Origin: Hyphomicrobiales bacterium
Lineage (GTDB): Bacteria > Pseudomonadota > Alphaproteobacteria > Rhizobiales > Rhizobiaceae
Length of the DNA stretch: 64,000 nt
NCBI GenBank assembly: GCA_900466945.1
Contig: UBNV01000006.1
Span: 558,001 to 622,000 of the forward strand
Reading direction: 5' to 3'
The first letter of the stretch is position 1. Each line of letters begins with the position of its first letter. A program made the position numbers and the translations under genes. The notes under the pieces are model-generated. The model did not search any database, was not told the DNA's origin, and saw only the letters and a list, made by a program, of their open reading frames with translations. Below, one piece after another: positions 9,511 to 18,306 of the stretch.

Positions 9511-11511
9511 TCAGCGGCCGCCGACGCTCGCCAGCCGAGGAAAGGGCTTGATTCGCACTTCGTCGATCGGGACGGGACGGCCGAGAAAATAGCCCTGTCC
9601 GAGCTCGATACCGAGTTCGTGCATCAGCTCGACATGGTCGGCCGTCTCCAGACCCTCGATCAGGATCTTCAGGCCGCGATTGCGAATGAGGCGGATGATG
9701 TCCTCGAGCATGGCCCGTCCGGCGGGACGGCGGGCATCCTGCAGGAAGGAACGGTCGATCTTGACCGTGTCGAAGGGGAAGAGACGCAGCCAGGAAAGGC
9801 CGGCAAAGCCGGTGCCGAAGTCGTCGAGCCAGATCCGGATGCCGAGCGCCTGCAGGTCGGTGATGCAGCGGATGACATCCGACTGCCCCTCCATGTCGAT
9901 GCCCTCGGTGATCTCGAAGGCGAGTTGCGAGCCGGAGACGCCGGTTTCTTCCAATATGGTCGAGACGGCCAGTGCGAACCCGCGCGACTTAAGCTGGATG
10001 GCCGACACGTTGACGCTCGCCATCGGTGCGACGCCGGTCGCCAGCACCTCGGTGCAGGCGCGACGGATCGCCCAGAGGCCGAGGTCGAGAATGGCGCCGG
10101 TGCGTTCTGCGACCGGAATGAACTGTGCCGGCGAGAGCGGTGTCCCGTCGATCATCTTCATCCGCATCAGCGATTCCACGGCCTCGACGCGGCCGGTCTT
10201 CAGGTTCTGTATCGGCTGGTAGACCAGATGCACGAGGTCGTTTTTGATCGCCATGCGAAGCGTGGCTGCGATGTTCTCGTTGTCGTCGCTGGTCAGAGGA
10301 TCGTTCGGATTGAAGAGGCGGATGCAGTTGCGGCCATTCGCCTTGGCGGAATAAAGCGCCCGGTCGGCTTCGTTGATGATGCGCTCCAGCTTCGGTCCAC
10401 TTTGCGGACGGGTATAGGAGGCGCCGACGCTGACCGTGACGAAAGCCTGTCCGTCGCGCCGCTGGTCGTGCACGAGATGCAGGCCTTCCACGGCACTGCG
10501 AATGATCTCGCCGAGTGCCATGACCTGGTCGCGCCCTGTTACGCGCGACAAAACGATGAATTCCTCGCCGCCATAGCGGCCGACCGAGGCATTCAGCGGT
10601 TTCAGCGTTTCATTGAGCACGCTCGCAACAAGAATCAAGCAGCGGTCACCGGCCTGGTGGCCATAAAAGTCGTTGTATTTCTTGAAGAAGTCGACATCGA
10701 CGAGGATGGCCGCAAATGCCTTGCCCTCGGTCTGCCAGTCATTCCAGTAGTCGCGCAGTCGCCGATCCACGGCGCGACGGTTCTCCATGCCGGTCAGGTA
10801 ATCCGTATTGGAGAGCCGCTCCAGCGCTACGCCGCGCTTCTCGGATTCACGGTGCTGATGGGCGGCCTCGAGTGCGTTGAGAAAGACGTTGTAGCGCTCT
10901 TCGTTCAGCTTCCAGTTCACATAGGACGTGAAGATGAAGCAGGAGACGTAAAAGAGGCCAAAGGTCATCATGTAGATCGGTTCGTTCGAGAACATGGCCA
11001 CCATGCTGATGAGCAGTATGGCAAGGACCACGACCGACGTGATGACCGACAGGATGAATGGAAAGATGAAGAAAAGATTGGCGCCCATCATGAAAATGGT
11101 GCCAAAGATCATGTAGAGGCGGATACTAGTCACGGCTTCTGTCTGCATGGCGGGCAGGAGCCAGAACAGATAGCCAGCAACGATGGCGGCGGCGGATGTA
11201 GCTTCAACCGTCCGGGCGCCGGCTTTTGCCAGGAAGAGCACCTCAAGGATGGCCAGCGACGCAGCCCCAACCACGAAGCGGGCGAAAATCGCGGTCTGAG
11301 CGACATCGGGAATTAGGATCAGGTCGCTGATAGCGAATAGCAGATAGACGAATACCGCCACCCACAGACCTTGGCGGGTTCCAGCTGCACGCGAAGGTCC
11401 AGTTTCGACCTGATAGATACGTCGCAGCGCGGTGGCGGGTGCGAGGGAAGGGCAAGTCTTGCCCGTCGCTTCAAGAGCGTTGAGCGCAGAATGCGACATG
11501 ATCGGTTCCAT
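9511..11511 (-). CDS. Membrane-bound GGDEF-EAL protein (cyclic-di-GMP turnover)
   Basis: 666 residues. Six transmembrane helices occupy residues 48-200, a short linker follows, then a GGDEF domain with an intact GGEEF signature (314-318) and an EAL domain from about 420. The EAL signature reads ESL (446-448), but the metal and catalytic residues NVS, EITE, LDDFGTG, VKIDRSF, EGLE and the final GQGYFLGRP are present, so phosphodiesterase activity is plausible. The RxxD inhibitory site before GGEEF is missing (PLNA). ATG 11511 has GGAGA six bases upstream; ATG 11499 is an alternative. Divergent from a methyltransferase gene. Confidence 0.95.
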   Translation of the reverse strand: MEPIMSHSALNALEATGKTCPSLAPATALRRIYQVETGPSRAAGTRQGLWVAVFVYLLFAISDLILIPDVAQTAIFARFVVGAASLAILEVLFLAKAGARTVEATSAAAIVAGYLFWLLPAMQTEAVTSIRLYMIFGTIFMMGANLFFIFPFILSVITSVVVLAILLISMVAMFSNEPIYMMTFGLFYVSCFIFTSYVNWKLNEERYNVFLNALEAAHQHRESEKRGVALERLSNTDYLTGMENRRAVDRRLRDYWNDWQTEGKAFAAILVDVDFFKKYNDFYGHQAGDRCLILVASVLNETLKPLNASVGRYGGEEFIVLSRVTGRDQVMALGEIIRSAVEGLHLVHDQRRDGQAFVTVSVGASYTRPQSGPKLERIINEADRALYSAKANGRNCIRLFNPNDPLTSDDNENIAATLRMAIKNDLVHLVYQPIQNLKTGRVEAVESLMRMKMIDGTPLSPAQFIPVAERTGAILDLGLWAIRRACTEVLATGVAPMASVNVSAIQLKSRGFALAVSTILEETGVSGSQLAFEITEGIDMEGQSDVIRCITDLQALGIRIWLDDFGTGFAGLSWLRLFPFDTVKIDRSFLQDARRPAGRAMLEDIIRLIRNRGLKILIEGLETADHVELMHELGIELGQGYFLGRPVPIDEVRIKPFPRLASVGGR

Positions 11512-11816
11512 CGGTCTCCACAGCGTTGCCCAAAAGAACGCGCCCCGCCGGGTCGTAGGCCCAAATCTCAGACATCATCCACTACGTGCTTTCCCATATC
11601 GCCCGACCAATCTCGCACTTGCGAGAAGTTCGGCACACAGTTGCGCGTCCGGGCTCGAGACTCCCGAAACCTATCTCCGAAGCGTTTCGAGCTCGGACAT
11701 CTGCGCTGTTAACCAAACTCCTCAAAAGTTACCAAATCGAGTCGCGCCATCACGGAACTGCGCATATGGTAACTGAAATGTTAACGAGGCGTTCACGTGT
11801 AGCGGTGGTGTTGCGT
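11512..11816. promoter_or_regulatory. Divergent intergenic region with four GTTAAC-type elements
   Basis: This 305-base stretch separates the GGDEF-EAL gene and the methyltransferase and is less GC-rich than its surroundings. GTTAACCAAA (11708) and GTTACCAAA (11728) are direct repeats exactly 20 bp apart; GGTAAC (11768) and GTTAAC (11780) follow. They could be sites for one regulator, possibly a CtrA-like protein whose half-site contains TTAACC. No clear -10/-35 pair or RNA gene was found. Confidence 0.35.
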
Positions 11817-12860
11817 ATGAGACAGACTGATATTTCTTTGGACGGTGAAAGTCTTATCACTCCAGAATCTATTGCGGCACATGTTGTCGCTCCTGGCACG
11901 ACATGGCGAAACGACGAACTTCAATCGGCCCGGACGGTTCTAGGTTTGACCCTCGGCATCGCATTGCAGCAGATTGAGCAGGGTGCGGTGCCGTACCATA
12001 TCATCCATCGCATTGCTGGATCGCTACACGAGTTGCGGAAGCGCTACTCGCCAAGCATCTGGCAGCAGTTGATCCCGGTCGCCCAGCAGCATCCGGTCGC
12101 CCGCTATTTCCTGGAGGACCCGTTTACGCGCTGGTCCTTCGAAAAGCCGCGGGGCTATTCCGGCGATGCCGGTCTTCTCGACTTCATCTACGGCCATTCT
12201 AGCGTGGCGCAGGCGATCGCAGATGCTTCGCCTGTGGGCAAGGCGCTCTACGACTATACCAAGGACGCGTCTTCCTCTGTCGCGGTTCGCGAACGCCGCG
12301 ATATTCTCACGCAACATGTTGACGAGATTGCATCTTCTCGCGGGAGTGGGGCTGAGGTGCTGACCATTGCAGCAGGCCATTTGCGCGAGGCAAATCGGTC
12401 GGTCGCACTGAAAGAAGGGCGCCTGAAGCGGTGGGTCGCCCTCGATCAGGATCCGCAGAGTGTGGGATCCATCAGTCGGGATTTCGCCGGCACCTGCATC
12501 GAGGCCATCGACGGCTCGGTACGCGGCATTCTTGGCGGACGCCACGATTTGGGCAAGTTCGATTTCGTCTACGCCGCCGGTCTCTACGACTATCTGAACG
12601 ACAAGGTTTCGATCAAGCTGACGCAGCGTTGCCTTGACATGCTGAAACCCAACGGCGTCTTCCTGTTTGCCAATTTTGCCACCGACATCATGGTCGATGG
12701 CTACATGGAAAGCTTCATGAACTGGGCGCTTCTCCTGCGCTCTGAAGAGGACATGTGGCGGATCATCAACGGCAGCGTCGGCGACCTGCCGGTCGAGGCA
12801 ACTGTACGCTTCGGCCAGAACAAGAACATCGTCTACGGCATCATTCGCAAGCTGTCTTGA
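11817..12860 (+). CDS. Class I SAM-dependent methyltransferase, PhcB-like
   Basis: 347 residues from ATG 11817. The middle carries RGYSGDAGLLDFIYG, and the Rossmann part reads AEVLTIAAGHLRE, then VALDQDP and FDFVYAAGLYDYL. This layout (degenerate glycine loop, acidic VALDxD, and a GLYDYL motif) resembles PhcB-type proteins that make 3-hydroxy-palmitic acid methyl ester signals in Ralstonia. Function here is inference. In-frame ATGs at 11766 and 11778 are possible alternative starts, since no start has a strong Shine-Dalgarno. Divergent from a GGDEF-EAL gene. Confidence 0.75.
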   Translation: MRQTDISLDGESLITPESIAAHVVAPGTTWRNDELQSARTVLGLTLGIALQQIEQGAVPYHIIHRIAGSLHELRKRYSPSIWQQLIPVAQQHPVARYFLEDPFTRWSFEKPRGYSGDAGLLDFIYGHSSVAQAIADASPVGKALYDYTKDASSSVAVRERRDILTQHVDEIASSRGSGAEVLTIAAGHLREANRSVALKEGRLKRWVALDQDPQSVGSISRDFAGTCIEAIDGSVRGILGGRHDLGKFDFVYAAGLYDYLNDKVSIKLTQRCLDMLKPNGVFLFANFATDIMVDGYMESFMNWALLLRSEEDMWRIINGSVGDLPVEATVRFGQNKNIVYGIIRKLS

Positions 12861-12867
12861 AATGAAA

Positions 12868-12901
12868 CAGCCCTTCGTCCGGCTTCCATGGCGGAGGGCT
12901 G
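12868..12901. terminator. Hairpin between the convergent methyltransferase and bpt genes
   Basis: CAGCCCTTCG pairs with CGGAGGGCTG (one wobble) over a 14-base loop. On the minus strand it is followed by TTTCATTTC, on the plus strand only by an A-run, so it is a weak terminator, better for bpt. Confidence 0.45.
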
Positions 12902-12945
12902 AAAAATCCCGAAATGGGACAGGTTAATTGCCGAAACTTCGGCGA

Positions 12946-13707
12946 TTACCCCTCAACATCGGGGGTAAATCGGCCCCAACCTTGACTCATGAGGTGCTCT
13001 TGCGGCTGGAACCGGGTCTTGTACCCCATCTTCTTCGAGCCCTGGACCCAATAGCCCAGATAGACATGCGGCAGGCCGAGTGCCTTTGCCCGGCGAATGT
13101 GATCGAGAACCATCATCGTGCCGAGTGACCGCTTTTCCATTTCCGGATTGTAGAACGAATAGACCATGGACAGGCCGTCGCTCATCAGGTCGGAGAGTGC
13201 GACGGCGATGAGTTCGCCGCGCGGCTGGGGCGAAATGCCGTCGCCGGTCGTGCGCAGGCGGTATTCGATCACCCGTGTCTGCACATGGCTGTCCTCGACC
13301 ATGATCGCATAGTCGAGAGCTGACATGTCCGACATGCCGCCTTGCTGGTGGCGGTGGTCGAGATATTGGCGGAAGAGAGAAAACTGTTCGGTAGAGGGTT
13401 GCGCCGGAAAGACGGTCGAGATGACGTCGCTGTTGACGGTCTCGATACGGCGAAAGCTCCGGCTCAACTCGAATTCATTCACCAGGACCCGGACCGAGAC
13501 GCAGGCCCGGCAGGATTCGCAGGCCGGCCTGTAGGCAATGTTCTGCGACCGGCGAAAACCGCCCTGAGTCAGAAGGTCGTTCATTTCGGTGGCACGCGGA
13601 CCGACGAGATGGGTAAAGACCTTCCGCTCCATTTCCCCCGCCAGATACGGGCACGGCGCTGGCGCCGTCAGATAGAATTGCGGGGAAGGGGAGGTCTGCG
13701 TGTTCAT
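12946..13707 (-). CDS. bpt: Aspartate/glutamate leucyltransferase (N-end rule aminoacyltransferase)
   Basis: 253 residues. The N-terminal ATE domain shows [16 protein letters not shown] and a cysteine cluster [12 protein letters not shown] near residues 63-74. The C-terminal GNAT-like domain shows [20 protein letters not shown]. Bacterial Bpt transfers leucine from Leu-tRNA to N-terminal Asp or Glu, marking proteins for ClpS-ClpAP. Eukaryote-like arginyltransferase activity is less likely in bacteria. It is a single gene between two hairpins. Confidence 0.92.
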   Translation of the reverse strand: MNTQTSPSPQFYLTAPAPCPYLAGEMERKVFTHLVGPRATEMNDLLTQGGFRRSQNIAYRPACESCRACVSVRVLVNEFELSRSFRRIETVNSDVISTVFPAQPSTEQFSLFRQYLDHRHQQGGMSDMSALDYAIMVEDSHVQTRVIEYRLRTTGDGISPQPRGELIAVALSDLMSDGLSMVYSFYNPEMEKRSLGTMMVLDHIRRAKALGLPHVYLGYWVQGSKKMGYKTRFQPQEHLMSQGWGRFTPDVEG

Positions 13708-13776
13708 CTGCTGCCGAAGAGAATCCTCTAGCCAGTCCTGTATGAGCTAGGATGGCGCAAGAATGAAAAAGGTCAA

Positions 13777-13800
13777 CACTCCGGCGCAAAAGCCGGAGTG
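13777..13800 (-). terminator. Hairpin downstream of the RDD protein gene
   Basis: Perfect 9-bp stem CACTCCGGC / GCCGGAGTG with a GCAAAA loop. On the minus strand it is followed by TTGACCTTTTTC, an interrupted T-run. It separates the RDD gene from bpt. Confidence 0.55.
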
Positions 13801-13827
13801 CATTGTCAGAAAAAGAGATTTCGAGAC

Positions 13828-14286
13828 TTAGTAGGTGCGGGCGGCGGCGGTGCCGAGCAGGAGGTCATGCACCAGGCGCGAACGTTCGATGAACAGGCCC
13901 GCGAGCAGGACCAGCGGCGTCAGCACAGAGTTCAGGATCCAGAACAGCGCCAGATGCGCGATCGCGGTAACGAAATCGATCTTGCGTCCGTCGAGACGCA
14001 CCATGGCGATGCCCATCATCCGCATGCCCGGCGTCGCTTGCGAGGGGCCGGCGAGCGACATGCCGAAATAGAGGCCCGCGACGACGAAGAACAGGATCGG
14101 GTAGAGAAGCCAGCCGAGGCCGAGCGTCAGCACACCCAGGAAAAAGACCACGACAGCGGCCGGGATCCAGAGGAGACCAATGAACAGATAGTCGACCAGG
14201 AAGGCGAAGACGCGCCGCGAAAGCACGCCGCTATAGGCGCGCCAGTCTTCGGGGGCGGCATAGGACGGGTTGCTGTCGAGGCTCAT
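13828..14286 (-). CDS. RDD family membrane protein
   Basis: 152 residues with three or four hydrophobic segments. The RDD signature appears as SRRVFAFLVDYL (residues 23-34) and the second signature as ATPGMRMMGIAMVRLDG. RDD proteins are inner-membrane proteins, some acting in ion or solute movement; the role here is unknown. ATG 14286 has AAAGGAG upstream. It follows hemB by 68 bases on the same strand and may share its transcript. Confidence 0.88.
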   Translation of the reverse strand: MSLDSNPSYAAPEDWRAYSGVLSRRVFAFLVDYLFIGLLWIPAAVVVFFLGVLTLGLGWLLYPILFFVVAGLYFGMSLAGPSQATPGMRMMGIAMVRLDGRKIDFVTAIAHLALFWILNSVLTPLVLLAGLFIERSRLVHDLLLGTAAARTY

Positions 14287-14354
14287 GTCGGGCTCCTTTA
14301 AGGTTGTGATCCTGATATGGGAAGCCCGATGCCGAATACAATAATCCGTGAAGT

Positions 14355-15371
14355 TCAACCCTGTTTGGCGAGCAGGCGCGCCACCGCGGGCGCGAAATAG
14401 GTGAGAATGCCGTCGCAGCCTGCGCGCTTGAAACAGAGAAGCGTTTCCAGCATTGCCCGCTCGCCGTCGATCCAGCCATTCGCCGCTGCAGCCTTGATCT
14501 GGCTGTACTCGCCGGACACCTGATAGGCAAAGACTGGAAGCCCGAAGCTCTCCTTGAGGCGCCAGCAAATGTCGAGATAGGGCAGGCCCGGCTTGACCAT
14601 CAGCATGTCGGCGCCTTCCTCGACGTCGAGGGCGGCGTCCCGCACGGCTTCGGTCCCGTTGGCCGGATCAATGTAATAGGTCTTCTTGTCGCCCTTCAAA
14701 AGACCGCTGGTCGAGATCGCCTCGCGGTAGGGACCATAATAACAGGAGGCGAACTTGGTCGCGTAGGACATGATGCCGACGTCCTGGTGTCCCGCGGCAT
14801 CCAGCCCGTGGCGGATCGCCCCAATCCGGCCATCCATCATGTCCGAGGGTGCGATGATGTCGGATCCGGCATCGGCCTGGGCAATCGCCGCCCGTACCAG
14901 CTGATCCACTGTCTCGTCATTGACGATCTCGCCGTCGCGCAGGATCCCGTCATGCCCATGACTTGTGAATGGGTCAAGCGCCACATCGGTGATCACGCCG
15001 ATGTTCGGGACCGCCTTCTTGATCGCGGCCGTCACCTGATTGAGGAGATTGTTGCTCTTCAGGACTTCTGAGCCGGTCTGATCGCGCAACTCCATCTCCA
15101 CATTGGGAAACGTCGCAAGCGCCGGGATGCCGAGGTCGGCCGCTTCCTTCGCGGCCTCCACGGCCTTGTCGACGCTCATCCTGAAGACACCGGGCATGGC
15201 GGCGATCGGGTCCAGAATGTTCGATCCTGGCACAACAAAGATCGGCCAGATCAGGTCGTCGACGGTCAGACGGTTCTCCACGACCATGCGGCGCTGCCAG
15301 TCGGCCTTGCGCAGGCGGCGCATGCGCCGGTGCCCGGTGACTGCGTCTACCAGATGTGTCTTGTCCGTCAT
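14355..15371 (-). CDS. hemB: Delta-aminolevulinic acid dehydratase (porphobilinogen synthase)
   Basis: 338 residues. It condenses two 5-aminolevulinate molecules to porphobilinogen, the second common step of heme synthesis. The active-site lysines lie in SYATKFASCYYGPYR and LMVKPGLPYLD. The metal site reads DVALDPFTSHGHDG, with Asp where zinc-type enzymes have cysteines, so this is the magnesium/Asp-rich form known from rhizobia. ATG 15371 is preceded by AAGGA. An upstream in-frame extension lacks similarity. The neighbouring gene on the other side is divergent. Confidence 0.97.
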   Translation of the reverse strand: MTDKTHLVDAVTGHRRMRRLRKADWQRRMVVENRLTVDDLIWPIFVVPGSNILDPIAAMPGVFRMSVDKAVEAAKEAADLGIPALATFPNVEMELRDQTGSEVLKSNNLLNQVTAAIKKAVPNIGVITDVALDPFTSHGHDGILRDGEIVNDETVDQLVRAAIAQADAGSDIIAPSDMMDGRIGAIRHGLDAAGHQDVGIMSYATKFASCYYGPYREAISTSGLLKGDKKTYYIDPANGTEAVRDAALDVEEGADMLMVKPGLPYLDICWRLKESFGLPVFAYQVSGEYSQIKAAAANGWIDGERAMLETLLCFKRAGCDGILTYFAPAVARLLAKQG

Positions 15372-15545
15372 AAGCGTGATCCTTGTCTGTATCAGGCTGC
15401 TGATTAGCACGATGCCGGAGGCTTGCAAAACGGAAGGCGGCAATGATCGCCGGATCAAGAGGTCGCAGCCTGCAAGCACGATCAGCAGGGGAGGGCGCCG
15501 TGCTGCTGCTGGCGAAGCCCTTCTTACAAGCCTATCCTCGCCGCC

Positions 15546-15983
15546 ATGGAACCTGATTCGACGCAAACGCCCATTCGAAGCCTGACGGAGACCATCTTCG
15601 TCCTCTTTCTGCGCGTCGTGGCGCTCGCCTGCCTCTGGTTCGGCCTGCAATACTGGGCGCTGCTCGTTGGCTTCAGTCACGACGGGCTGGGGCGTTTCGA
15701 CCTGCTCGCCACACCCTGGCGGGTTGCGGCCACCGGCCTCGCCGTGGTCTTTCCCGTGGCGGCCCTTGGCCTTTGGGTCGCCGGCTCTTGGGGACCGGTC
15801 ATGTGGCTCCTCGCCGCCGGCGGCCAGATGCTGATGTTCACCGTGTGGCCGGAGATCTTCGGCCACAACACGCTCGCGGTCACCATGCACTCGGCGGTGT
15901 TTGTGGTTTATCTCCTGTTCCGCCTGGCGTTGTGGATCGAAGGGAGACACAAGCAGGAGCGTATAACGGTTGATTTACCCTGA
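15546..15983 (+). CDS. Small membrane protein, DUF6163-like
   Basis: 145 residues and four predicted transmembrane helices (about 17-42, 58-80, 84-105, 112-133), ending in a basic-acidic tail. It resembles the DUF6163 family of Rhizobiales found next to hemB and ldtR; the name is from memory. Function unknown. Divergent from hemB and upstream of ldtR on the same strand, so it may be linked to envelope functions. Confidence 0.78.
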   Translation: MEPDSTQTPIRSLTETIFVLFLRVVALACLWFGLQYWALLVGFSHDGLGRFDLLATPWRVAATGLAVVFPVAALGLWVAGSWGPVMWLLAAGGQMLMFTVWPEIFGHNTLAVTMHSAVFVVYLLFRLALWIEGRHKQERITVDLP

Positions 15984-16115
15984 TCGCAGGAGAGGCTCTG
16001 GTAAGCCTCTGTTAAGCCTGCGTTTTAAATAGAATTTTATGCGCATTGGATACGGTCCTCACCAAGGCGGGAGAAAAAACCAACACCGCCAAACAAAACA
16101 GTGAGGCAGACCGAT

Positions 16116-16625
16116 ATGAACACCAAGCTCAAGCCGCAGCCGGCCACTCTCGACCCACAGGAAGAAGCGATCCGTTCGCTCTACCTCGAATCTCTCCACC
16201 TCGTCGAGCGTCTTCACCGCCGCCTTCTCGACGTCATCAAGGACGAGTTCGACCGCAAGGGTCGCTCCGACATCAACGCCGTCCAGGCACTCCTGCTCTT
16301 CAACATCGGCAATTCGGAACTGACCGCCGGTGAGCTGCGCTCGCGTGGCTACTACCTGGGCTCGAACGTCTCCTACAACGTCAAGAAGCTCGTTGACCTC
16401 GGCTTCATCAACCACCAGCGCTCGCGCGTCGACCGTCGCTCGGTCCGCATCAGCCTGACCGATGCCGGCCAGGAGATCGCCGAAACCGTCGCCAAGCTCT
16501 ACGAGCGCCACATCGGCTCGATCCAGAAGGTCGGCGGCATCGGCACCGACGAATTCACCCAGATGAACAAGCTCCTGCAGCGCCTCGACCGCTTCTGGAA
16601 CGACCAGATCCTGTATCGCCTCTGA
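16116..16625 (+). CDS. ldtR: MarR family transcriptional regulator LdtR
   Basis: 169 residues with a winged helix-turn-helix at about 65-125 (ELTAGELRSRGYYLGSNVSY, then DRRSVRISLT). The gene next downstream is an L,D-transpeptidase, the arrangement described for LdtR/LdtP in Liberibacter and Sinorhizobium, where LdtR regulates ldtP and responds to benzbromarone-type ligands. ATG 16116 is chosen because the GTGAGG at 16101 is its Shine-Dalgarno; a GTG start at 16101 is unlikely. Confidence 0.9.
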   Translation: MNTKLKPQPATLDPQEEAIRSLYLESLHLVERLHRRLLDVIKDEFDRKGRSDINAVQALLLFNIGNSELTAGELRSRGYYLGSNVSYNVKKLVDLGFINHQRSRVDRRSVRISLTDAGQEIAETVAKLYERHIGSIQKVGGIGTDEFTQMNKLLQRLDRFWNDQILYRL

Positions 16626-16662
16626 GGTGTCCTGAACGACCTCCAAAGCGATCCACCGCTCG

Positions 16663-16696
16663 AAACCGGATGCTTCAGAGAAGCGTCCGGTTTTCG
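16663..16696 (+). terminator. Terminator of ldtR
   Basis: 14-bp stem AAACCGGATGCTTC / GAAGCGTCCGGTTT with one wobble and an AGA loop, then TTCGCG. It separates ldtR and ldtP into two transcripts. Confidence 0.78.
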
Positions 16697-16743
16697 CGTT
16701 TCAACCGTCACGATGCCGGCTCGCACCTACACACTCCCGTGAC

Positions 16744-16782
16744 TCACCCCTTAGGTGACACGAATTGGCCATATTGATATGG
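16744..16782. promoter_or_regulatory. Two inverted repeats upstream of ldtP, possible LdtR sites
   Basis: TCACC-N5-GGTGA (16744-16758) and CCATAT-TG-ATATGG (16769-16782) are adjacent perfect inverted repeats 140-180 bases before ldtP. A MarR dimer such as LdtR could bind either. The link is positional only. Confidence 0.35.
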
Positions 16783-16867
16783 GACCGCCGGAACGAGAAG
16801 AGGGGGCGTTTCGTTAGCCTCCGATCGACCCCGCAACGCACATTTCAGCCCCCGTGGCGGCGCTTTG

Positions 16868-16875
16868 TTAACCAT
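16868..16875 (+). promoter_or_regulatory. CtrA-type half-site TTAACCAT upstream of ldtP
   Basis: The exact octamer TTAACCAT, the CtrA half-site known from Caulobacter, is 48 bases before the ldtP start. A single octamer can occur by chance, so this is suggestive only. Confidence 0.3.
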
Positions 16876-16922
16876 GGCGCGTTATGCGTTTGGTTCAGGT
16901 TCAGGATGAAACGGTAGGAAAT

Positions 16923-18251
16923 ATGTCCAAGAAGTCTGGTATTGTTGCTCTTTCGCGCCGATCGCTCCTCCGCGGTGCGGCTGCTGCTGGTGCCGCGGCG
17001 TTTGCTGGCCAGGCCTTGGCGCAGGACGCGATCAACGACCTCATCAATGCCCCGCGTCGCGGTAACTGGGACGACCAGTTCGACGCCCAGGCTTCCCGCA
17101 CGGCTGCAGCGGTCGGGTCCAACAGCTCCATGTTGAGCGCCAGCAACCTGCCTTACATGCAGCAGGCGATCGCCCTGCATCAAATGATCGTCGCCAATGG
17201 CGGCTGGCCGACCATCAATGCGCCGGACGCCCTGCGCATCGGAGCCATGGACCCGTCCATCCAGAGCCTGCGCCAGCGACTGATGATCTCTGGTGACCTG
17301 CCGCAGGAAGCTGGCCTGTCGAACTCCTACGATTCTTACGTCGAAGGCGCCGTCAAGCGCTTCCAGGCCCGTCATGGCCTGCCGGAAGACGGCGTGCTCG
17401 GCGAATTCACCGTCAAGGCGCTGAATGTCGGTGCCGACGTTCGCCTCAACCAGCTCAACACCAATCTCATCCGCCTGCAGTCCATGTCCGGCGATCTCGG
17501 GCCGCGTTACGTGACGGTCAACGTGCCGGGCGCTTCGGTCGAAGCTGTCGAGAATGATCGTGTGGCCCTGCGCAACACCGCAGTCGTCGGTCGTATCGAC
17601 CGCCCGACCCACATGATCAATTCGAAGATCTACGAGGTCATCCTCAATCCTTACTGGACTGCACCGCGTTCGATCGTCGAGAAGGACATCGTGCCGCTGA
17701 TGCGCAAGGATGCGACCTATCTGACGCGCAACAGCATCCGCCTGTTCGATAACAGCGGCAACGAGGTGGCGCCAGAAACCGTGGATTGGAACGCCGAGAA
17801 GGCCCCGAACCTGATGTTCCGCCAGGACCCGGGCAAGATCAACGCCATGGCGTCGACGAAGATCAACTTCCACAATCCGCACAACGAATACATGCATGAC
17901 ACGCCTCAGCAGGGCCTATTCAACAAGTTGATGCGCTTCGAATCCTCCGGCTGCATCCGCGTGCAGAACGTCCGCGACCTGATCACCTGGCTCCTGCGCG
18001 ACACGCCTGGCTGGTCGCGTCAGGAAATCGAGCGCGTCATCACGACCCGCCAGAACAATCCGATCAAGCTGGCCCAGGAAGTGCCGGTCTATATCGTCTA
18101 CATCTCGGCCTGGTCGACGAACGACAATATCGTTCAGTTCCGCGACGACATCTATCAGAAGGACGGCGACGCGCAGCTGGCGCTCCAGGCCAATATCGGC
18201 GTCGAACAGTTCGCCGGTTCGGTCGAAGAAGACTTCGTTCCGCTGCAGTAA
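16923..18251 (+). CDS. ldtP: L,D-transpeptidase with Tat signal
   Basis: 442 residues. The N terminus has a twin-arginine signal (SRRSLLRG at 11-18, then an alanine-rich helix to about residue 34). A peptidoglycan-binding helix bundle follows at 110-170 (AVKRFQARHGLPEDGVLGEF). The YkuD catalytic domain spans about 195-370, with His325 in MHDTPQQGLF and the nucleophile Cys344 in SSGCIRV. It makes 3-3 cross-links in the periplasmic wall, important for polar growth in Rhizobiales. ATG 16923 has GTAGGAAAT upstream. Separate transcript from ldtR. Confidence 0.93.
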   Translation: MSKKSGIVALSRRSLLRGAAAAGAAAFAGQALAQDAINDLINAPRRGNWDDQFDAQASRTAAAVGSNSSMLSASNLPYMQQAIALHQMIVANGGWPTINAPDALRIGAMDPSIQSLRQRLMISGDLPQEAGLSNSYDSYVEGAVKRFQARHGLPEDGVLGEFTVKALNVGADVRLNQLNTNLIRLQSMSGDLGPRYVTVNVPGASVEAVENDRVALRNTAVVGRIDRPTHMINSKIYEVILNPYWTAPRSIVEKDIVPLMRKDATYLTRNSIRLFDNSGNEVAPETVDWNAEKAPNLMFRQDPGKINAMASTKINFHNPHNEYMHDTPQQGLFNKLMRFESSGCIRVQNVRDLITWLLRDTPGWSRQEIERVITTRQNNPIKLAQEVPVYIVYISAWSTNDNIVQFRDDIYQKDGDAQLALQANIGVEQFAGSVEEDFVPLQ

Positions 18252-18277
18252 GCAGCCGCTTGCAGCCAATCCCGATC

Positions 18278-18306
18278 AAGCCGCGCCTCGTGCGCGGCTT
18301 TTTTGC
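18278..18306 (+). terminator. Terminator of ldtP
   Basis: Perfect 9-bp stem AAGCCGCGC / GCGCGGCTT with a CTCGT loop, followed by TTTTG. Confidence 0.85.
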
